From CAWFZT01 sp963820415 (GTDB lineage Bacteria > Chloroflexota > Anaerolineae > Anaerolineales > Anaerolineaceae): a stretch of 64,000 nucleotides of DNA. The position numbers and the translations under genes were made by a program. Shown piece after piece: positions 1 to 8,909 of the stretch. Every line of letters begins with the position of its first letter. Position 1 is the first letter of the stretch. A model generated the notes under the pieces. That model ran no database searches and had not been told where the DNA came from. It saw nothing but the letters and a program-made list of their open reading frames with translations. The stretch covers positions 70,572 through 134,571 of the forward strand of contig CAWFZT010000007.1 of the NCBI GenBank assembly GCA_963820415.1, written 5' to 3'.

Positions 1-196
1 GTTAATCGCCTATGGCTTTGCCACGTTGATTTTCTTCCAGATGGCAGTCAATATCGGGGTGAACCTGAATGTAATCCCGGTCACGGGACTTACCTTGCCT
101 TTCATTAGCTACGGGGGTAGTTCTTTGCTTTCTTTGGTGCTGGGGATCGGGTTGGTTGAGAGCGTCATTTCTCGCCATAAATCGCTGGAATTTTAA
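1..196 (+). CDS. SEDS-family (FtsW/RodA/SpoVE) protein, C-terminal part
   Basis: This is the 3' end of a gene that starts before the window; the frame opens at base 2 and stops with TAA at 194-196. About 64 residues are visible. They contain the family signature of the last periplasmic loop and final membrane helix: a VNIGVN segment, then PVTGLTLPFISYGGSS. SEDS proteins are membrane glycosyltransferases that polymerise peptidoglycan with a partner transpeptidase in division (FtsW) or elongation (RodA). The tail cannot decide which, although LPFISYGGSS is closer to FtsW/SpoVE. It converges on glnS with a gap of about 30 bases and no clear terminator. Confidence 0.85.
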   Translation, partial: LIAYGFATLIFFQMAVNIGVNLNVIPVTGLTLPFISYGGSSLLSLVLGIGLVESVISRHKSLEF

Positions 197-226
197 GAGC
201 CTTTCTGCGTCGATCGACAGACAAGG

Positions 227-1924
227 TCAGATAAGTTTTTTTCTTCCCTCTTCAATCTTCGCCCAGGTATCACGTAGCGGAACGGTCAGGTTAAATACCA
301 GTTGACCAGGCTTCGAATCCGGGTCGACACAGAAGAACCCTTTACGCTCGAACTGGTAATGATCCCCGATCGACGCGCCGGACAAACTTAACTCGACCTT
401 GCAAGTTTTGAGGATGTGGAGGGAATCCGGATTGAGATAATCCAGGAAGGTTTTGTCATCTTCTGTTTTATTAGGGTTCGGCACAGTAAAGAGCCGGTCG
501 TACATGCGCACTTCGGCCTCCAGGGCGTTTTGAGCTGAGACCCAATGGATTGTCCCCTGGACTTTGCGCCCATCCGGGGCGTAACCGCCGCGGGTCTGTG
601 GATCGTAGGTGCAGCGGATTTCTTCGATCTCACCGGTTTGGGCATTTTTGACGAAATCGACACACTTGATGATGTAACCATAGCGCAGGCGTACTTCCCG
701 TCCCGGAGCCAGGCGGAAATACTTGGGCGGGGGTGCCTCACGGAAATCGTCCTGGTCGATGTAGATCACCCTGGTGAAGGACACCTTGCGCGTCCCAGCC
801 GAAGGGTCTTCCGGGTTATTGATCGCTTCAAGCTCTTCGCCCTGACCCTCCGGATAATTTTCGATAACCACTTTAACCGGGTTCAAGACACCCATCACGC
901 GCAGGGCTTTCTTGTTCAAGTCTTCCCGCACCATGTATTCAAGCAGGGAGATGTCGATCAGGTTTTCGTTTTTCGCCACGCCCACCGCATCGATGAATTT
1001 TCGTACGGCGTCAGAAGTGTAACCTCTCCGTCGCATAGCCACGAGGGTTGGCATGCGGGGATCATCCCAACCGGCTACGTAACCTTCTTCGACCAGGCGT
1101 TTAAGGAAACGTTTGCTTAGAATTGTATAATTCAGGTTCAGGCGGGCAAATTCGATCTGGCGTGGATGAGCAATCTCAAGCTCGTTTAAGAACCAGTCGT
1201 ACAGCGGACGATGGTCTTCGTAGGCCAAGTCGCACAAAGAATGTGTCACGCCTTCGATTGAGTCGGATTGTCCGTGAGCAAAATCGTACATTGGATAAAT
1301 CACCCATTTATCGCTGGTGTGATGATGCGGGGTATGGAGGATCCGGTACATCACCGGATCGCGCATATTGATGTTGCTGGCTGCCATGTCAATTTTCGCC
1401 CGCAGAACACAGGCGCCGTCCGGGAAATCGCCATTTCGCATTCTCTCGAAGAGATCCAGGTTTTCAGTAATGGTCCGGTTGCGATAAGGGCTTTCTTTGC
1501 CGGGTTCGGTTAACGTTCCACGGTATTCACGGATCTGGTCGGCGCTCAGGTCGTCTACATAGGCTTTGCCTTTTCCGATTAATATAATAGCGAATTGGTA
1601 GAGCTGGCCGAAATAATCCGAGGCATAATATTCACGATCCTCCCAGTCAAAGCCCATCCAATGAATGTCCTCCTTAATGGCATCCACGAACTCCACATCT
1701 TCTTTTACCGGGTTAGTATCGTCGTAGCGCAAGCTGCACTTCCCTCCGAAAGCCTCGGCCATGCTAAAGTCGATGGTAAATGCCTTAACATGCCCGATGT
1801 GTAAATATCCATTTGGCTCAGGTGGGAAACGGGTCTGAACGTGGTCGAATCGCCCGTTTTTCAGGTCTTCTTCGATGGCTTCGCGGATAAAGTTGCTGGG
1901 ATTAGATGCAAGTTCGTTGGTCAT
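227..1924 (-). CDS. glnS: Glutaminyl-tRNA synthetase
   Basis: A class Ic aminoacyl-tRNA synthetase that charges tRNA-Gln with glutamine in the cytoplasm. The HIGH motif lies at residues 42-45 (GYLHIGHVKA) and the KMSKS-equivalent is LSKR near residue 270. The C-terminal anticodon-binding beta-barrels are present, and 565 residues is normal length. I chose the ATG at 1922-1924 because AGGAG lies 8 bases upstream; an in-frame upstream extension of 11 residues has no such support. The gene sits directly downstream of the gene for its own substrate, tRNA-Gln, separated by a hairpin. Presence of GlnRS means tRNA-Gln need not be made by transamidation. Confidence 0.96.
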   Translation of the reverse strand: MTNELASNPSNFIREAIEEDLKNGRFDHVQTRFPPEPNGYLHIGHVKAFTIDFSMAEAFGGKCSLRYDDTNPVKEDVEFVDAIKEDIHWMGFDWEDREYYASDYFGQLYQFAIILIGKGKAYVDDLSADQIREYRGTLTEPGKESPYRNRTITENLDLFERMRNGDFPDGACVLRAKIDMAASNINMRDPVMYRILHTPHHHTSDKWVIYPMYDFAHGQSDSIEGVTHSLCDLAYEDHRPLYDWFLNELEIAHPRQIEFARLNLNYTILSKRFLKRLVEEGYVAGWDDPRMPTLVAMRRRGYTSDAVRKFIDAVGVAKNENLIDISLLEYMVREDLNKKALRVMGVLNPVKVVIENYPEGQGEELEAINNPEDPSAGTRKVSFTRVIYIDQDDFREAPPPKYFRLAPGREVRLRYGYIIKCVDFVKNAQTGEIEEIRCTYDPQTRGGYAPDGRKVQGTIHWVSAQNALEAEVRMYDRLFTVPNPNKTEDDKTFLDYLNPDSLHILKTCKVELSLSGASIGDHYQFERKGFFCVDPDSKPGQLVFNLTVPLRDTWAKIEEGRKKLI

Positions 1925-1954
1925 TTTGATGACTCCTGGTTTAGTAAGACAAAA

Positions 1955-1978
1955 CACCCTGTTGGTTTCCGCAGGGTG
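1955..1978 (-). terminator. Hairpin between tRNA-Gln and glnS (terminator or attenuator)
   Basis: On the minus strand a perfect 7-bp stem (CACCCTG with CAGGGTG, 10-base loop) is followed at once by TTTTGTCTT. It has the form of a Rho-independent terminator placed 16 bases after the tRNA and about 30 bases before the glnS start. It could release the tRNA 3' end or limit read-through into glnS. No T-box features are seen. Confidence 0.55.
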
Positions 1979-1993
1979 CTTTGCTCAATTAGG

Positions 1994-2064
<71 letters not shown>

Positions 2065-2081
2065 CTGAATTAATTTCCATG

Positions 2082-2110
2082 ATTCTACCATGGTCGTTTT
2101 TCGATGTCCA
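2082..2110 (-). promoter_or_regulatory. Promoter for tRNA-Gln/glnS
   Basis: On the minus strand TGGACA (plus-strand 2105-2110) and TAGAAT (2082-2087) are separated by 17 bases, close to the sigma-70 consensus. Transcription would begin near 2075, about 11 bases before the tRNA 5' end. Confidence 0.6.
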
Positions 2111-2162
2111 GAGTTTAGACGCTGTCGTATCATTCCAATCCACCGATAAAAGGCGGGCTTAT

Positions 2163-2256
2163 GGTTCATTGGGATTTACCGTCGAAAGTCTCCAGATTTT
2201 GGGATGTCATGACGTCCCAAAATCTGGTAGTTCACCACGGCAATTCCCAGAGAACC
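2163..2256. repeat. Palindromic repeat family, copy 1
   Basis: About 94 bp, almost self-complementary end to end. The core is a 13-bp stem centred at 2210/2211 (TTTTGGGATGTCA with TGACGTCCCAAAA, one T-G pair). Outer arms are ...GGGATTTACC... on the left and ...GGCAATTCCCAGAGAACC on the right. It is inverted relative to copies 2, 4 and 5. It ends 70 bases before the start codon of the ybaK-type gene. Confidence 0.9.
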
Positions 2257-2326
2257 GGACTTATTGGGAATTATTGAGCCAGATCAACAGTATAATAGTG
2301 ACCAAAACAAATCTAAAGGACGAACT

Positions 2327-2806
2327 ATGAAAGGTAATTTGAGCGCAAGCGCCAGGAAAGTCCAAGAAGCTCTGAATGCGCTTGGGATGCACTGTAGTGT
2401 TTTAGAGTTGCCCAATTCGACCCGTACTGCCAAAGAGGCAGCCCAGGCAGTCGGCTGCGAGGTAGGACAGATAGTCAAATCGATTGTCATGATGGGCCGT
2501 ACCACTCACAGGCCGGTCATGGTAGTTGCCAGCGGATCAAACCGAGTTAATGAAGGCAGAATTGGTGAGATTCTCGAAGAGCCTATCGAAAAAGCTGACG
2601 CTGAATTTGTTCGTATTCACACCGGATATGCGATTGGCGGAGTCCCTCCGGTAGGTTTATCCAGGCAGGTTGTCACTTTCATCGACGAAGATTTGTTGAA
2701 ATATATCACAGTCTGGGCGGCCGCCGGAACTCCGCATGCCGTGTTTGAATTCCATCCGCAGGACCTGCCCCGAATGACCGAGGGTAGGGTGATCTCAATA
2801 AAATGA
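2327..2806 (+). CDS. YbaK/EbsC-family aminoacyl-tRNA deacylase
   Basis: A 159-residue protein of the YbaK/ProX trans-editing family, which hydrolyses mischarged aminoacyl-tRNA (typically Cys- or Ala-tRNA-Pro). The family lysine lies in QIVKSIVMM and the conserved GGVPPVG loop and WAAAGTPHAVFE strand are present. I chose ATG 2327, preceded by AAAGGA with 6-7 bases spacing. A longer TTG-initiated frame from 2264 would run through a TATAAT box (2291-2296) and lacks a ribosome site. A repeat copy lies just upstream. A second, divergent YbaK-family gene is at 15224-15694, so editing specificities may be split. Confidence 0.9.
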   Translation: MKGNLSASARKVQEALNALGMHCSVLELPNSTRTAKEAAQAVGCEVGQIVKSIVMMGRTTHRPVMVVASGSNRVNEGRIGEILEEPIEKADAEFVRIHTGYAIGGVPPVGLSRQVVTFIDEDLLKYITVWAAAGTPHAVFEFHPQDLPRMTEGRVISIK

Positions 2807-2826
2807 TCTCAACTAATGCAGAACAG

Positions 2827-3624
2827 TTAACGCATCTCTTGCCCGCCTGTGACATTAATTGCTTGTCCTGTCATGTAACTGGCCTGGTCTGATGCCAGGA
2901 ATACCACAACATTACATACGTCATCATAAGTGCAGCCGCGTTTCATGGGCACCTGGTCGATATAGCGTTGGCGAACTTCAGCTTCCGTAATACCCAATTT
3001 CTTGGCATACTGCTTATACAAAGAATCGACCCATAAAGGTGAATCAAGCAAGTTTCCTGGACAAACGCAATTAACTCGGATATTTTCTTCGGCCAGATCT
3101 AAAGCGATACTTTGGGTTAATCCGATACCGCCAAACTTTGAGGCCGCGTAAGCCGAATTTTTAAAACTTCCTTTCTTTCCAGATTTCGAATTAATTTGGA
3201 TAATTGTTCCGCTTTTCTGTAGTTTCATAACTCTCGCAGCATGTTTGGCTACCAGGAAATACCCGAAAAGATTAACGTTCATTACGGCTCGCCATTTTTC
3301 GGCTGGAAATTCTGATATCTCCTCCGAAATTAAAATCCCGGCATTTGATATTACAATATCCAGGCGCCCGAACTCTGCCACAGTGCGGTCGATCATGGAT
3401 GAGACCTGGGTTTCATCAGTGACATCCACTTTAATTGAAAGCGCTTTTCTTGGATAATCCGAATCGCTCACGATCATTTGTGCGGTGGTTATGGTTGAGT
3501 CCTCATTTATATCGGCCACCACAACGTGGCATCCTTCTTTTGCCAAGTGTAGGCAGATTGCTTGTCCCAATCCTTGCCCTCCACCAGTGACCAGGGCAAT
3601 CTTTCCTTCTAAATATCGAGCCAT
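2827..3624 (-). CDS. Sorbitol-6-phosphate 2-dehydrogenase-like SDR
   Basis: A 265-residue classical short-chain dehydrogenase/reductase. It shows the nucleotide-binding TGGGQGLG near residue 14, NAG, a catalytic Ser in INSKSGK, and YAASK. The stretch after the active site (KFGGIGLTQSIALDLAEENI, then NLLDSPLW, PMKRGC, and the ending INVTGGQ) resembles enterobacterial SrlD/SorD, which oxidises D-glucitol 6-phosphate to fructose 6-phosphate with NAD. It is the last gene of the seven-gene operon, 18 bases after the DUF89 gene, where it would deliver fructose 6-phosphate to glycolysis. Substrate is inferred, not shown. Confidence 0.82.
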   Translation of the reverse strand: MARYLEGKIALVTGGGQGLGQAICLHLAKEGCHVVVADINEDSTITTAQMIVSDSDYPRKALSIKVDVTDETQVSSMIDRTVAEFGRLDIVISNAGILISEEISEFPAEKWRAVMNVNLFGYFLVAKHAARVMKLQKSGTIIQINSKSGKKGSFKNSAYAASKFGGIGLTQSIALDLAEENIRVNCVCPGNLLDSPLWVDSLYKQYAKKLGITEAEVRQRYIDQVPMKRGCTYDDVCNVVVFLASDQASYMTGQAINVTGGQEMR

Positions 3625-3642
3625 AAGAACATCTCCTTTAAT

Positions 3643-4830
3643 TTAATTCCTCAGATTTACTAAACGGATGATTCCTCTTTTCCCATTGATCAACCAATCG
3701 GGATCGTCTCTGGCTATTTCTTCGGCCTGTCCTTCAGCTAGATCGACCAGGATTTCGCCTTTTAACGTTCGTAGAGTCACAAAAGGCGCCGGAAAATAAG
3801 AGGTGATTTTTTCCATCGGAATGGTATAAGGCCAATGGCAATCATCAAGTAATCGCCTGTAATTAACATCACCCTTTAAAATCACTAAATCCGAGGATGC
3901 CAATTCGCGGCTTAACTCATCAGGTAATTTCCGGAACATAAAACAGCTCGTATAAAAAGGATTGGTGATTAGTTTTATACGATTGGCATTTATGTGTTCT
4001 ATAAGCCGGTTGCCTAAATTACAGGCTGCCGCTTGGGTCGCATTTTGGAGTCGGTCCACTGTAAATAAAGTATCCTCAATGGTCGCGTCTGATACGAAGA
4101 AAGGTGTATCTTTCAAGTGGAATATGATTTGGTCACAATGAAAATGATTGAGGATGAAATCAGCGGTGGCTAAATCAAAAAGTTGTTCCTTGCCAATATT
4201 ATCGCAGATCCAATCCAGCCGCTTACAGCCTTTGGCCAGGATGAACTCAACCTCACTGGTATGGTCAGTCAGAATATGATCATTTTGCTTATGGGCATCA
4301 AAAGCATTCTGAACCTGCTCTTTCACAGTGAAGTTACTTAAATCGGCCCGGTTGCCCCATAAACATGAGTGGAATAAAGCAGAAAACTGTTGTTCCTGAG
4401 GAATTTCCGTGTAATGCTGCAGTTCTATTTCAAACCACGGGATATCTGCTGCTAACGATTTTATTTTCCCCGGGAGAAATGGGTCTTGGTGAAAGGTATC
4501 ACCAGGCTGGAAATATCCTGTCGCTTCTAACAATTTCCTATAAAAATAGGTTTCTGCAAAATACCAGGGAAGTTCGAGCCAGGTTTTCCCGGAGTAATTT
4601 AAGACACATTCGTTCCAGACGACTGTATCTAGGCTTTTTTCAACAATTGGTTTAATTTCTTGGCCGGCAATTTCACTCTTGAATTTATTCAACTTCGCAA
4701 CAATAGATTCAGGATAATGATGATCTGAAATAACTTGGGCAATGATGGTGGGCTTTCTTTCTTGGATGGTTAACCGGGCATAGGAATTTGGGTCTGAAGT
4801 CATCAACAAGGGTGGGAATTTATAAATCAT
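3643..4830 (-). CDS. DUF89/ARMT1-like metal-dependent sugar-phosphate phosphatase
   Basis: A 395-residue protein with two hallmarks of the DUF89 damage-control phosphatase family: DNIGKEQLFDL near residue 215 (family pattern DNxGxE...DL) and KGDVNYRRLLDD near residue 325. Characterised subfamily III members hydrolyse fructose 1-phosphate and related sugar phosphates with a divalent metal. I chose ATG 4828-4830, which overlaps the end of the pfkB gene by 11 bases and follows GAGGTGG; a start four codons earlier is less supported. Its neighbours make and use hexose phosphates, so it may clear a toxic or dead-end phosphate. The exact substrate is inferred. Confidence 0.8.
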   Translation of the reverse strand: MIYKFPPLLMTSDPNSYARLTIQERKPTIIAQVISDHHYPESIVAKLNKFKSEIAGQEIKPIVEKSLDTVVWNECVLNYSGKTWLELPWYFAETYFYRKLLEATGYFQPGDTFHQDPFLPGKIKSLAADIPWFEIELQHYTEIPQEQQFSALFHSCLWGNRADLSNFTVKEQVQNAFDAHKQNDHILTDHTSEVEFILAKGCKRLDWICDNIGKEQLFDLATADFILNHFHCDQIIFHLKDTPFFVSDATIEDTLFTVDRLQNATQAAACNLGNRLIEHINANRIKLITNPFYTSCFMFRKLPDELSRELASSDLVILKGDVNYRRLLDDCHWPYTIPMEKITSYFPAPFVTLRTLKGEILVDLAEGQAEEIARDDPDWLINGKRGIIRLVNLRN

Positions 4831-5752
4831 AGACCACCTCAATCCTACTTACAAAATTCTGAACCTCATTCAAGGTGCCAAAATTTACCCCTTCTTTCAT
4901 AACAGATGTCGTCCCGCACGCCACGCCCCAACGTGCTATATCCCTGAGAGTAAACTGATTTACCAACCCAAATAGGACTCCAGCCAGGAGAGCATCACCT
5001 GGTCCGACCGGGGTTAATGCATTTACCCGAGGAGGAATTACCCAAACAGAATTGGTTCTTGTGGACAAAAATAAACCATCCATTCCCAGGGAAAGTGCAA
5101 CCACCTGAATACCACTTGCAAGAAAATAATTGGCAGCTTCCTTGAAATCCTCAATCGTATTTATTTTTCTCCCAAATAATTCTTCTGCTTCTAAACGATT
5201 TAGCTTAATCAAGAAAGGGGCAGCTTTTATCCCAGATAATAATTCATTTCGGCTTAAATCAAGACAGGCTTTCGCGCCTGCCATTTGTACGATGTTAATT
5301 AGTTCTGCATAATAATTCTCAGCAATACCGGGTGGAAAACTCCCACTGAAGACCCAAAAATCCCCGGCTTTGGCCAGAGATTTTACCCGGTTTAGTAATG
5401 CTGTTTGTTCTTTTATGGAAATTAAAGGTCCAGCCTCGTTCACTTTTATATGGTGGGCGCCACTTGTATCAATGATAACCACACAAGTTCGAGTTTCGCC
5501 ATCAATGATGTCAAAGTTGGTAGCGATTCCCAGACATTGGAGATGACGTTCCCCCCACTTTCCCGAATCACCGCCAATGAAACCAAGCGCCTGGCTTTCA
5601 ACACCCAGGAGCTTCAAAGCTCTGGAAACGTTAAAGCCTTTTCCCCCGCAATCCCGGTGCACCTTAACGGCGCGCAGAACAGAATTTAAATCAAGCTGTT
5701 CCACCACAAGGGTATGATCAATCCCTGGATTGAGAGTTACCGTGTATATCAT
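4820..5752 (-). CDS. PfkB-family sugar kinase, FruK/LacC type
   Basis: A 310-residue ribokinase-fold kinase. The N-terminal VTLNPGID, GGKGFNVSRAL near residue 38 and the C-terminal TPVGPGDALLAG (family GAGD, catalytic Asp) place it with 1-phosphofructokinase and tagatose-6-phosphate kinase. These phosphorylate fructose 1-phosphate or a ketohexose 6-phosphate using ATP. It lies between the large zinc dehydrogenase (12-base gap) and the DUF89 gene (11-base overlap). In context it may make a bisphosphate that the class II aldolase or glycolysis cleaves. The anion-hole Gly-Ala-Gly is Gly-Pro-Gly here. Confidence 0.86.
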   Translation of the reverse strand: MIYTVTLNPGIDHTLVVEQLDLNSVLRAVKVHRDCGGKGFNVSRALKLLGVESQALGFIGGDSGKWGERHLQCLGIATNFDIIDGETRTCVVIIDTSGAHHIKVNEAGPLISIKEQTALLNRVKSLAKAGDFWVFSGSFPPGIAENYYAELINIVQMAGAKACLDLSRNELLSGIKAAPFLIKLNRLEAEELFGRKINTIEDFKEAANYFLASGIQVVALSLGMDGLFLSTRTNSVWVIPPRVNALTPVGPGDALLAGVLFGLVNQFTLRDIARWGVACGTTSVMKEGVNFGTLNEVQNFVSRIEVVYDL

Positions 5753-5764
5753 GGATGATTCAAA

Positions 5765-7471
5765 TTAAGGAAGCATAATCCGTAAAAATTCTTCTTCAGC
5801 TTGATTTGTCCACTCGCCATCATCTAACAATGTATACACGCTGGGCATTTTATCCTTTAATTCCTCAAGAAGGGTTAATGGCATTTCTTTTATATTTGGA
5901 TAAATTACCACTTTCCCAGCATAGGTTGTATTCTTCACCGCCATTAACCCATCTTTTGCGGCGCTCAATGAGCCAATCGCAGCCACTGAGCGGTTTGGCG
6001 ATAATTGTCCGGCTTCCAATTTACTCAACACCATCTGCATGTCGCTCATTAAAGACGCCGAATGACCAATCACCCTCACATCTTTAAGATAAACATCGCT
6101 GAGATCTAACGAAGCCATGGTTCCCCGGGCGACCCCTGCAAACACATTCATCACCCCGCCCACCGCCAGATGTTGATAAGCATCCGCAATGACAGATGGG
6201 AAAGGCACCAACATGATAATATCATCGAAGCCTTTTTCAAAATAGGGAGCCATGACTTTGGTATATTCATCTTTTTCATTGGGATTCAGGCAAACCCAAT
6301 CGATCCCTTTGGCTCGCGCTTCGCCTTCGAACGAATTACATAACTCTCCCAGTCGTAAACCGCTAATATCCGTATTAACCATAGTGGATGGGTTGCCTTC
6401 AAATTGAACTGCCCTCTGCACATGCATCCTTCCCATCGGCCCGCCAGCGCCAACAAACCAGGCCGCCCCACCAACTTTTAACGAAGAACGAACAGGCATC
6501 CTCTGGTAGGCATCAGCAACATCCTCATTAACCGTGCCTACATAAACCCAACGGGAGTAATGGATACGCCCGACATCAACCATCACTTTCCTAAGCATCG
6601 GCTGGTTAGCCATAATGGCCATAATCCCAAAGTGGCTTAATTTCGGACTGACCTGTTCGATCAGGTCAGGATTTGCACCCAGCATCACGATATCATCGAC
6701 CAATTCGACGGGTAAATTGGATATTTCAGGCACCTCAATAATTTCTACACCGAATTTATCGGCCCTTTCGGTGAGCCAGGATTGAAAATCTGTTGGTAGG
6801 TTGGTTAATAACAATTTTCCCGGGTGCGATGTAATACTAAACCCTTCGCTGATCGTGAAAGGTCTTAAATCTCCTGCTCCAATGATCCAGGTCGTGCCTC
6901 CCGGTTTCAAACCCGTCCGGTATTTAAGCCGGTAAGCAGCGACAACGCAAGCCCAAGGTTCAGTCAAGGCGCTTTCTGCATACCCGATGTCTGGACGCAA
7001 GGTGATTAAATTATTCCCCAGATCGCTATCATAAATGTTGGGACCAATCACTGAATATTGAGATAAACCCCCTTGAAACCAATACCCATAAGCCAGGGCT
7101 TTCCCATGCGTGAAGATTTCTGTTTCCAGAGTTAACCGGTCTCCGAGGTGGTATCGATTACGCAAATTATCCCCAACTCCGATCACCGTCATTGTCACTT
7201 CATGCCCCAGAACCACCGGTTCTTTTTGCATGTCCCGAAAAATCCTGGGATGGTTTTGGCCTTGGGCAATGACTTTGATATCTGAAAAGCATAGTCCGCA
7301 AGCATCGTGACGGATCAAAAGGTCATCCGGGCCAATCTCTGGGAAAGGAACTTCTAATGGTTTCCCATCCACTCCCATCGATTCAAAGCCAGCGCCATAT
7401 AAAGGCCATAACCGGTAACTGGTCGGGTAAGACTGTTTTCCTTGTTTATAATTTGAAAGCTTGTCATTCAT
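5765..7471 (-). CDS. Zinc-dependent dehydrogenase with two Rossmann-like segments, SorE-like
   Basis: A 568-residue medium-chain dehydrogenase/reductase, about 200 residues longer than usual. The N-terminal catalytic domain has CGLCFSD near residue 58, GHEV and TEPWACVVAAY. Two nucleotide-binding-type segments follow: IIGAGD near residue 200, and VGAGGPMGRMHVQRA near residue 345. The second resembles L-sorbose-1-phosphate reductase (SorE), which interconverts L-sorbose 1-phosphate and D-glucitol 6-phosphate. The first, roughly residues 195-330, looks like a duplicated or decayed Rossmann domain. Pairing with an SrlD/SorD-like SDR supports a phosphorylated sugar substrate. Activity and cofactor are unverified. 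Confidence 0.75.
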   Translation of the reverse strand: MNDKLSNYKQGKQSYPTSYRLWPLYGAGFESMGVDGKPLEVPFPEIGPDDLLIRHDACGLCFSDIKVIAQGQNHPRIFRDMQKEPVVLGHEVTMTVIGVGDNLRNRYHLGDRLTLETEIFTHGKALAYGYWFQGGLSQYSVIGPNIYDSDLGNNLITLRPDIGYAESALTEPWACVVAAYRLKYRTGLKPGGTTWIIGAGDLRPFTISEGFSITSHPGKLLLTNLPTDFQSWLTERADKFGVEIIEVPEISNLPVELVDDIVMLGANPDLIEQVSPKLSHFGIMAIMANQPMLRKVMVDVGRIHYSRWVYVGTVNEDVADAYQRMPVRSSLKVGGAAWFVGAGGPMGRMHVQRAVQFEGNPSTMVNTDISGLRLGELCNSFEGEARAKGIDWVCLNPNEKDEYTKVMAPYFEKGFDDIIMLVPFPSVIADAYQHLAVGGVMNVFAGVARGTMASLDLSDVYLKDVRVIGHSASLMSDMQMVLSKLEAGQLSPNRSVAAIGSLSAAKDGLMAVKNTTYAGKVVIYPNIKEMPLTLLEELKDKMPSVYTLLDDGEWTNQAEEEFLRIMLP

Positions 7472-7502
7472 AAAATACTCCTCACTATTTATAAAATGTC
7501 AG

Positions 7503-8873
7503 TCAATGTTCGAGGAAAAAATCATCCGGGATCGTCTGGCCGGCCGACCCTTTTTTTGTGACCCGATCCTTTACATATCTCTGCCCTGGCGATCCAGGCA
7601 TCACTATCTTGCCAAGCCGGGTATAAAAAGAATTTTTGGCTTTCCTCGAATGCATATTCAATCGAGTCCATTGGCTGTGATATCCCAATCCTAAACTCCG
7701 CTGCATGACGGTATGCCCCCAGATAAAATATGCCCCATCCATGAAAAATTGGCGAATAGGGGCTAACTCGGGAGCGTTAAAATCATCCACAAGTTTTTGC
7801 CCAAACGTATTCATTTCGGTGCCAATATTTAAGGGTAAATCCATCTGATTTGCCAGGTCAACGACTTCATACAACTTGGCGAGTTTAATCCGACGTATTT
7901 CCGGGTCACTGATATTCCAGTTGCGATCGGGTATTATATTTAATGCGACTGCCCCCTTGCTAACCAGAATATCGAGCTGCTCTTTCATGGCCTGTTCTCC
8001 AGCCGACATCCCATCTAACCAGGCACCACATATAATACCTTCGCAGGCTGTGACAGCTTGATGAAATTGGTCCAACGACGGAAAACTATCTGGTCCTGGC
8101 TGCATGTAACCCGGGCCCCCGCGTTTCATTAACTTTGTCCTTACCTGATTTTGAAATACAGGTGGATCCTGGTAAAGCTTCCAAACTCTTTCTTCGGTTA
8201 AAGATAATTTACCAGCCCAAAATTGAATAGGATTTTTTTCTTTTTTTTCAGCTTTAGCCAGATAGGCTGCTAATATATGGCGTTCAGTCGCATTGCCAGC
8301 TGGGGTCAATGGCAAGACATCATCCCGGTAGCTGACCTCGAGTGGATCGAGAAATGAATTCAAGCGCCGGATCATCTCCTGGTTTCTCGCCGCCGACCTT
8401 TTCTGCATATCCGACAGGATAGCTGCTCCTGGTTCAGGCGCGGCATCTTTCGTCAGGCCTATCCCCATGTGGTAATAAACCCCCGGCTCACCTGGCGAAT
8501 TTAATTCTCTTGTAGAAAATTCAGGAAAAAAAACTCTGGATTCAATGGCTGCACTGCTTCTCACCCCTACCAGATCGCAGGCGTCCAGGAATTCTTCAAC
8601 CCCATTTAAAACATCAAAATCTACTTTCCCAATTAACCGGTAACCATTCTTTTTTGCCAGCCAGGCCAGACCGCTCGGAGAATAACCATAGGCGTTGAAT
8701 GAAAAAAAGGTATGGCAGTGCATGTTTGCGATATCCGTGACACCCTCTATGGTTATTTCTCCGGACTCGGTTAGCGCAACCAGGGTCGCCAAAGCCTTCC
8801 GCCTGACTTCTGGATCGAATTGATTTAATTGTTGCTCCAACACTCGTTGATGTTCTTTATCTGATTTTGCCAT
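7503..8873 (-). CDS. PHP-domain-like protein, probable metal-dependent phosphoesterase
   Basis: A 456-residue protein. MHCHTFFSFNAYGYSP at residues 51-66 matches the first metal-binding motif of PHP domains (HxHT/S), and the following LIGKVDFDVLNG and AAIESRVFF fit later metal sites. Near the C-terminus NIGTEMNTFGQ could supply another. PHP proteins are phosphoesterases (for example histidinol phosphatase) or polymerase-associated exonucleases. No polymerase or helicase domain is present, so a free-standing phosphatase is likelier. It lies in the polyol operon between two dehydrogenases. I do not recognise the subfamily. Confidence 0.65.
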   Translation of the reverse strand: MAKSDKEHQRVLEQQLNQFDPEVRRKALATLVALTESGEITIEGVTDIANMHCHTFFSFNAYGYSPSGLAWLAKKNGYRLIGKVDFDVLNGVEEFLDACDLVGVRSSAAIESRVFFPEFSTRELNSPGEPGVYYHMGIGLTKDAAPEPGAAILSDMQKRSAARNQEMIRRLNSFLDPLEVSYRDDVLPLTPAGNATERHILAAYLAKAEKKEKNPIQFWAGKLSLTEERVWKLYQDPPVFQNQVRTKLMKRGGPGYMQPGPDSFPSLDQFHQAVTACEGIICGAWLDGMSAGEQAMKEQLDILVSKGAVALNIIPDRNWNISDPEIRRIKLAKLYEVVDLANQMDLPLNIGTEMNTFGQKLVDDFNAPELAPIRQFFMDGAYFIWGHTVMQRSLGLGYHSQWTRLNMHSRKAKNSFYTRLGKIVMPGSPGQRYVKDRVTKKGSAGQTIPDDFFLEH

Positions 8874-8909
8874 GCTTCTTTCCCTGGGAAATTTTTTATT
8901 TTTAATCGA

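Noticed and set aside
545..1120. 191-codon plus-strand frame opposite glnS
   Set aside because: Antisense shadow of a well-supported synthetase; no family match or ribosome site.
2264..2326. Longer TTG start for the first YbaK-family protein
   Set aside because: Would translate across a TATAAT box and lacks a ribosome site; ATG 2327 has AAAGGA upstream.
7503..8873. PHP protein as a DNA-polymerase X or III component
   Set aside because: Only the PHP-like part is present, without polymerase motifs, and the context is sugar metabolism.
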